Under the pieces are notes generated by a model, which did not search any database, was not told the DNA's origin, and saw only the letters and a list, made by a program, of their open reading frames with translations. From the NCBI GenBank assembly GCA_031263265.1, contig JAISGE010000198.1, forward strand, positions 1-7,263: a stretch of DNA of 7,263 nucleotides. Reading direction: 5' to 3'. Below, piece by piece: positions 4,853 through 7,263 of the stretch. A program made the translations under genes and the position numbers. Each line of letters starts with the position of its first letter. Within the stretch, counting starts at the first letter, position 1. This stretch comes from Treponema sp. Its GTDB lineage: Bacteria > Spirochaetota > Spirochaetia > Treponematales > Breznakiellaceae.

Positions 4853-6168
4853 ACACGAAGCACCTATCCGTATCGGAAAAGGCCGTCCTCTTTCTTATAT
4901 CAACGGTACTTATTACCCTCACGGTTAGTTTCCCCCCGGTTTCTCCCTTGCTTTTTGCGGTATTTCCTGCAGTTTTTACGCTCATTCAGGGAGAAAAACC
5001 GGGTAAACAAGTAATCATACTTGTTTTTCTGATTTTTACCGTTTGCCTGATCGTTTTTCTCAACGCGTTTTTCATTCAGAGCCAACTTTTTTTATTCGTG
5101 CTCGCAACCCTGTATTTTATCGTCTTACTCGGATCTGATATCTTTATCGGGTTTTACGCCGTAAACCATACCTACGGGTTTATCCTGGTCTTTGGGTATG
5201 TCGCGGTATCCCGGCTTATCCTGAGTTTCAGTACGATCGTTTTCCCTTTTTACTGGACATTGACCATGCAGCTTTTGCCGTTTATGGGCGCCGTATCACA
5301 ATTCGCCGTTCCTGTATTATGGGAGGCTTTTTGTGTAACCGGTGCGTCGTTTCTGTATTTCCCCTATTCCTCTAAACCGTCATTATACCCGCTCATTCAA
5401 GTGGCGATGATTATGGCCATCGTAATAGTTTTTTCCGGTATCATCAAGGCGGGTTTGGGACCTTCCTCGTTCACACCCGGTCTGGAATGCGCTTTGGTCC
5501 AGGGAGGATATTCAAGACAAGATTACGTTCTGCTTGAGCGTCATCCTAATTTTGGTATAAACATGGTGCAAAAATATTTGGGGCATCTTGCGGAAGTTAC
5601 AAACGAGCGGTTTTTAGTCTTGCCTGAAAGCGCGTTCCCCGTACATCAAATTGTGGACAGCGAAATGCTTCAAAAAATGAAAGACGTTGCCCGGTTACGA
5701 AATGAATATATTATGACCGGTATCCTGCTTGTAGAAGACGGAGTTGTTTACAACGCGTCCGTGCTTATCAATCCGGAAGGCAGTCTCCAAAACGTTTACC
5801 GGAAACGAAATACGGTACCGTTTGTGGAGACTTCAACCTTTGCAAGGGGAATGAGGGCGAATACCTTTGCGGTAGACGGGCATACCATTGCCCCGGTTAT
5901 TTGCTACGAATCTCTTTTTATCCGCAATTATTTCCGGGATAGTAAGCCTGAACTTTACCTCGTGATAAGCAACGATATATTCGCGGATAAAACGGTTTTG
6001 TCAAATTTACATATAGCCTATGGGGTAATCAACGCCCGGACCTTAGGAACACCATTGTTACAGGTCATGCAAAACGGGCCGTCTGTTTATCTTGATTCGC
6101 AAGGCAGATTAACGTACCTTACAAGGCCTTATGAACAGGCCATTGGTCTAAAGGTTGAAATAAAATAA
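4849..6168 (+). CDS. Lnt-like membrane N-acyltransferase (apolipoprotein N-acyltransferase paralogue, nitrilase superfamily)
   Basis: This 439-residue protein has about seven hydrophobic helices (roughly residues 12-28, 31-46, 54-74, 79-100, 108-130, 140-168, 181-202) followed by a carbon-nitrogen hydrolase domain (about 213-436). The Lnt catalytic triad is present: Glu260 in FLVLPESAFP, Lys319 in YRKRNTVPF, Cys352 in PVICYESLF. The supporting Glu327 (VPFVE) and Glu354 (CYE) are also in place, and NGPSVYLDSQGRL matches the late Lnt motif. Lnt moves an acyl chain from phospholipid to the amino group of a lipoprotein's N-terminal cysteine on the periplasmic face. At 439 residues it is shorter than E. 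coli Lnt (about 510), so a dedicated accessory paralogue is more likely than the housekeeping enzyme. The ATG overlaps the peptidase stop (ATGA) and lacks a good binding site, so it is translationally coupled. A TTG at 4798 in the same frame is less likely. Confidence 0.85.
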   Translation: MNTKHLSVSEKAVLFLISTVLITLTVSFPPVSPLLFAVFPAVFTLIQGEKPGKQVIILVFLIFTVCLIVFLNAFFIQSQLFLFVLATLYFIVLLGSDIFIGFYAVNHTYGFILVFGYVAVSRLILSFSTIVFPFYWTLTMQLLPFMGAVSQFAVPVLWEAFCVTGASFLYFPYSSKPSLYPLIQVAMIMAIVIVFSGIIKAGLGPSSFTPGLECALVQGGYSRQDYVLLERHPNFGINMVQKYLGHLAEVTNERFLVLPESAFPVHQIVDSEMLQKMKDVARLRNEYIMTGILLVEDGVVYNASVLINPEGSLQNVYRKRNTVPFVETSTFARGMRANTFAVDGHTIAPVICYESLFIRNYFRDSKPELYLVISNDIFADKTVLSNLHIAYGVINARTLGTPLLQVMQNGPSVYLDSQGRLTYLTRPYEQAIGLKVEIK

Positions 6169-6679
6169 TAGCGTCTATCGACCATCCGATCTTACGAATT
6201 TGCTTGAGTTTGAACCTCTCTAGATTCCGCTGTATCCAGGTTTCGTTACCGGTAATCATTACGCATCGGGCCGGGTCTTAAGGGATCGCAGAAGTCGGTA
6301 CGCTGAGGTACGCCATGCTGGAGACGTTTCTGGTTTCCTCAATGCGGGGTAAAAATGAGCTTAAATCATATACATATGCTTGTCATCATCTTCGGTTCAG
6401 ATTAGGAAACGGGAACAAGCCTCCCCCTACCCCACGGAGTAGCGGGTTACGGCGGTGTCCCGTGAAAACCACCCTTCCTCTTTCGGACGAGTTGAGGTTT
6501 CCGGGCTTCGGGAACGCTGTACCACCCCCCAGATGACCATTTCAGCCTTGTACAGAGACTACCGCTTTAGGCTTTGTCTTTGCGCCTCCACCTTGGGCTT
6601 ATCGCGGCCTCCCCTTGTAGCCCTCGGACGTTCCCCGCCCCACCTCATCTTGATTCCAAAACAGGGAACCCCGGCACAT
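6169..6679. other. Non-coding, GC-richer stretch with many short hairpins; possible decayed element
   Basis: No ORF here looks like a protein; those present have low-complexity, Pro/Arg/Cys-rich translations. Visible structure includes a perfect 10-base palindrome TTACCGGTAA (6246-6255), GGTACGC repeated ten bases apart (6297-6303, 6307-6313), and several short stems in 6410-6660, such as CAGAGAC (6553-6559) with GTCTTTG (6577-6583) and GGGCT (6596-6600) with AGCCC (6619-6623). On the minus strand it is purine-rich and could be a structured RNA or the eroded end of a mobile element. I find no group II intron domain V. No clear terminator follows the acyltransferase gene. Confidence 0.35.
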
Positions 6680-6853
6680 AAAAAAGACCTTTAAGCCAAG
6701 GGAATTTTATCTGCGCCCGGTAACCAGCCGGATACACGCCTTCCAACAGAACGTGTATTACGCAGAAAAACCCCAGGGTTGGGGATACTCAAATCCCCTT
6801 GGCTTAAAGGTCCTCTGATAGCGTTGGAAGTCTGTATACGGATGGTTAATCCT
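6680..6853 (-). ncRNA. Candidate structured small RNA with terminator-like end
   Basis: Read on the minus strand, a transcript from about 6853 would have a 40-base leader and then a 22-bp closing stem (6812-6791 with 6707-6686). The stem is perfect except for one G-U pair, which would be an A-C mismatch on the other strand. Six U follow at 6685-6680, as in an intrinsic terminator. Inside the stem lie a CCCC/GGGG hairpin (6784-6781 with 6774-6771) and a TCTGCG/CGCAGA stem (6766-6761 with 6715-6710). The latter encloses a 7-bp hairpin (6758-6752 with 6738-6732) and a CCGG/CCGG hairpin (6731-6728 with 6720-6717). The 13-base apical loop of the 7-bp hairpin contains GTTGGAAG, exactly complementary to CTTCCAAC in the leader (6830-6823), so a pseudoknot is possible. 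I recognise no known RNA family. A MITE with 22-base terminal repeats is the main alternative. Confidence 0.45.
6686..6812. repeat. 127-base inverted-repeat element, 22-base arms
   Basis: The arms 6686-6707 and 6791-6812 are inverted copies matching at 21 of 22 positions (GACCTTTAAGCCAAGGG is exact), separated by 83 bases. I see no flanking target duplication. This is the DNA form of the small-RNA stem described for 6680-6853, and could equally be a miniature transposable element. Confidence 0.85.
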
Positions 6854-6860
6854 TTATTTT

Positions 6861-6889
6861 AATATCGTATGGATACGGTAGCATGTCAA
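6861..6889 (-). promoter_or_regulatory. Promoter for the candidate small RNA
   Basis: On the minus strand a perfect -35 box TTGACA (6889-6884) is followed after 17 bases by GATATT (6866-6861), which matches four of six positions of the -10 consensus; TATTAA at 19 bases is an alternative. Transcription would begin near 6853 and run straight into the inverted-repeat structure. Confidence 0.45.
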
Positions 6890-7074
6890 GTATTATCAAG
6901 GTTGAAAAGGAATTACCCTTCAAAAAGTGCTCTGGCCGCTTGCCATCTCAGAAGGGTGGCATTAGACATCCATCCGGAGATCCCACACCCCTTCTAAAAG
7001 GCTCAAAAAGGCGGGATAACGGGCCATAGGGGGGCTTTTGAGAACTAGGGCCGAAAGACTGTCGTTGAGTAGGT
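6890..7074. other. Non-coding stretch before the IS1-type element
   Basis: No convincing gene is seen. Short hairpins are present, for example AGAAGGG (6950-6956) with CCCTTCT (6989-6995). A 48-codon frame at 6883-7029 lacks a binding site and runs antisense over the small-RNA promoter, so I do not call it. Confidence 0.4.
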
Positions 7075-7263
7075 GGTGATCTACAAAGTATGATGAACAG
7101 AGGAAAGGCAAAGAGGACAAAAGATGATACTATGAAGCATGTTAATCACCATAGACCTCTATTGCCCTCAGTGCCATAGTCCTAACCTATCCCGAAACGG
7201 GAAAAAAAGCAAGGGTAACCAAAATTACCTCTGTAAAGACTGCGGTCGTCAGTTCATAAGCAG
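7075..7263 (+). mobile_element. IS1-family insertion sequence, left end, truncated by window edge
   Basis: The IS1-type transposase start at 7139 implies an insertion sequence running off the right edge. GGTGAT at 7075-7080 matches the first bases of the IS1 terminal repeat (GGTGATG in IS1), and the distance of 64 bases to the coding start fits the compact IS1 layout. The exact left boundary and the 8- or 9-base target duplication cannot be confirmed because the right end is outside the window. Confidence 0.6.
7139..7263 (+). CDS. IS1-family transposase, N-terminal zinc-ribbon part (InsA-like), 3' truncated
   Basis: The 41 visible residues form the zinc ribbon typical of the IS1 InsA N-terminus: CPQC at residues 9-12, then RNGKKSKGNQNYLC ending at Cys32, then KDCGRQF with Cys35. 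The order Cys-x2-Cys, then R-N-G-K, then G-x-Q-x-Y-x-C-x2-C, matches InsA, which binds the element's terminal repeats. In IS1 the catalytic DDE part follows, either as a fused frame or by -1 frameshift onto insB, and lies outside the window. An in-frame TGA two codons upstream fixes the ATG at 7139 as the first possible start; the binding site is weak (GAAG). Confidence 0.85.
   Translation, partial: MLITIDLYCPQCHSPNLSRNGKKSKGNQNYLCKDCGRQFIS

Noticed and set aside
4328..6168. Bacteriocin export locus with C39 ABC transporter
   Set aside because: There is no ATP-binding motif or transporter fold; the membrane protein carries the Lnt/nitrilase catalytic residues instead.
6315..6536. Open frame of 73 codons, plus strand
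   Set aside because: No ribosome binding site; the translation is Pro/Arg-rich without any recognisable motif and overlaps another such frame. It looks like chance in GC-rich non-coding DNA.
6455..6694. Open frame of 79 codons, plus strand
   Set aside because: No binding site, low-complexity translation, and its end runs into the arm of the inverted-repeat element.
6686..6812. Simple intrinsic terminator of the acyltransferase gene on the plus strand
   Set aside because: It is more than 500 bases downstream of the stop, and the T-run lies on the minus-strand side of the stem; nothing similar follows on the plus strand.
6883..7029. Open frame of 48 codons, plus strand
   Set aside because: No binding site and no motif; it lies antisense across the candidate small-RNA promoter.

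Overview
The window looks like an accessory, mobile-element-bounded stretch of a Gram-negative-type (diderm) bacterial genome. A spirochaete of the Treponema group is my best guess. The reasons are a loose lipobox, a six-helix membrane protein with a C-terminal LuxR-type helix-turn-helix, moderate GC with AT-rich patches, and an IS1-type transposase. This assignment is an impression from protein style and was not confirmed by any search.

Layout. (1) Bases 1-296 hold the 3' end of a plasmid-type replication protein (PriCT-like segment plus a terminal helix-turn-helix). A 284-base non-coding stretch follows, with an inverted repeat and an imperfect direct repeat that could be an origin. (2) Bases 581-1998, minus strand, hold a two-gene unit: an unrecognised 187-residue soluble protein followed by a membrane-embedded LuxR-type regulator, the two overlapping. 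(3) Bases 1999-2241 form a divergent control region. It has a good promoter pointing each way and, between them, a dense cluster of palindromes, inverted repeats and direct repeats. (4) Bases 2242-6168, plus strand, hold a compact four-gene unit: a secreted C39-like cysteine peptidase with a Gly/Ser-rich linker, a lipoprotein, a short membrane-anchored C39 peptidase, and a reduced paralogue of apolipoprotein N-acyltransferase (Lnt) that overlaps the peptidase by ATGA. (5) Bases 6169-7074 have no convincing gene. They include, on the minus strand, a candidate structured small RNA (about 6853 down to 6680): a TTGACA promoter, a 22-bp closing stem followed by six U, internal hairpins, and an 8-base pairing between its leader and an apical loop. 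(6) From about 7075 an IS1-family element begins and runs off the end.

Working hypothesis. The membrane regulator and its partner control the divergent operon through the repeat cluster. The operon makes and processes an envelope product: the C39 peptidase would cut a precursor on the periplasmic face, and the Lnt-like enzyme would transfer an acyl chain to an amine, possibly a newly exposed N-terminus or the operon's own lipoprotein. Catalytic residues of both peptidases and of the Lnt-like enzyme are intact. I do not recognise this gene combination as a described system. The substrate and purpose are inference.
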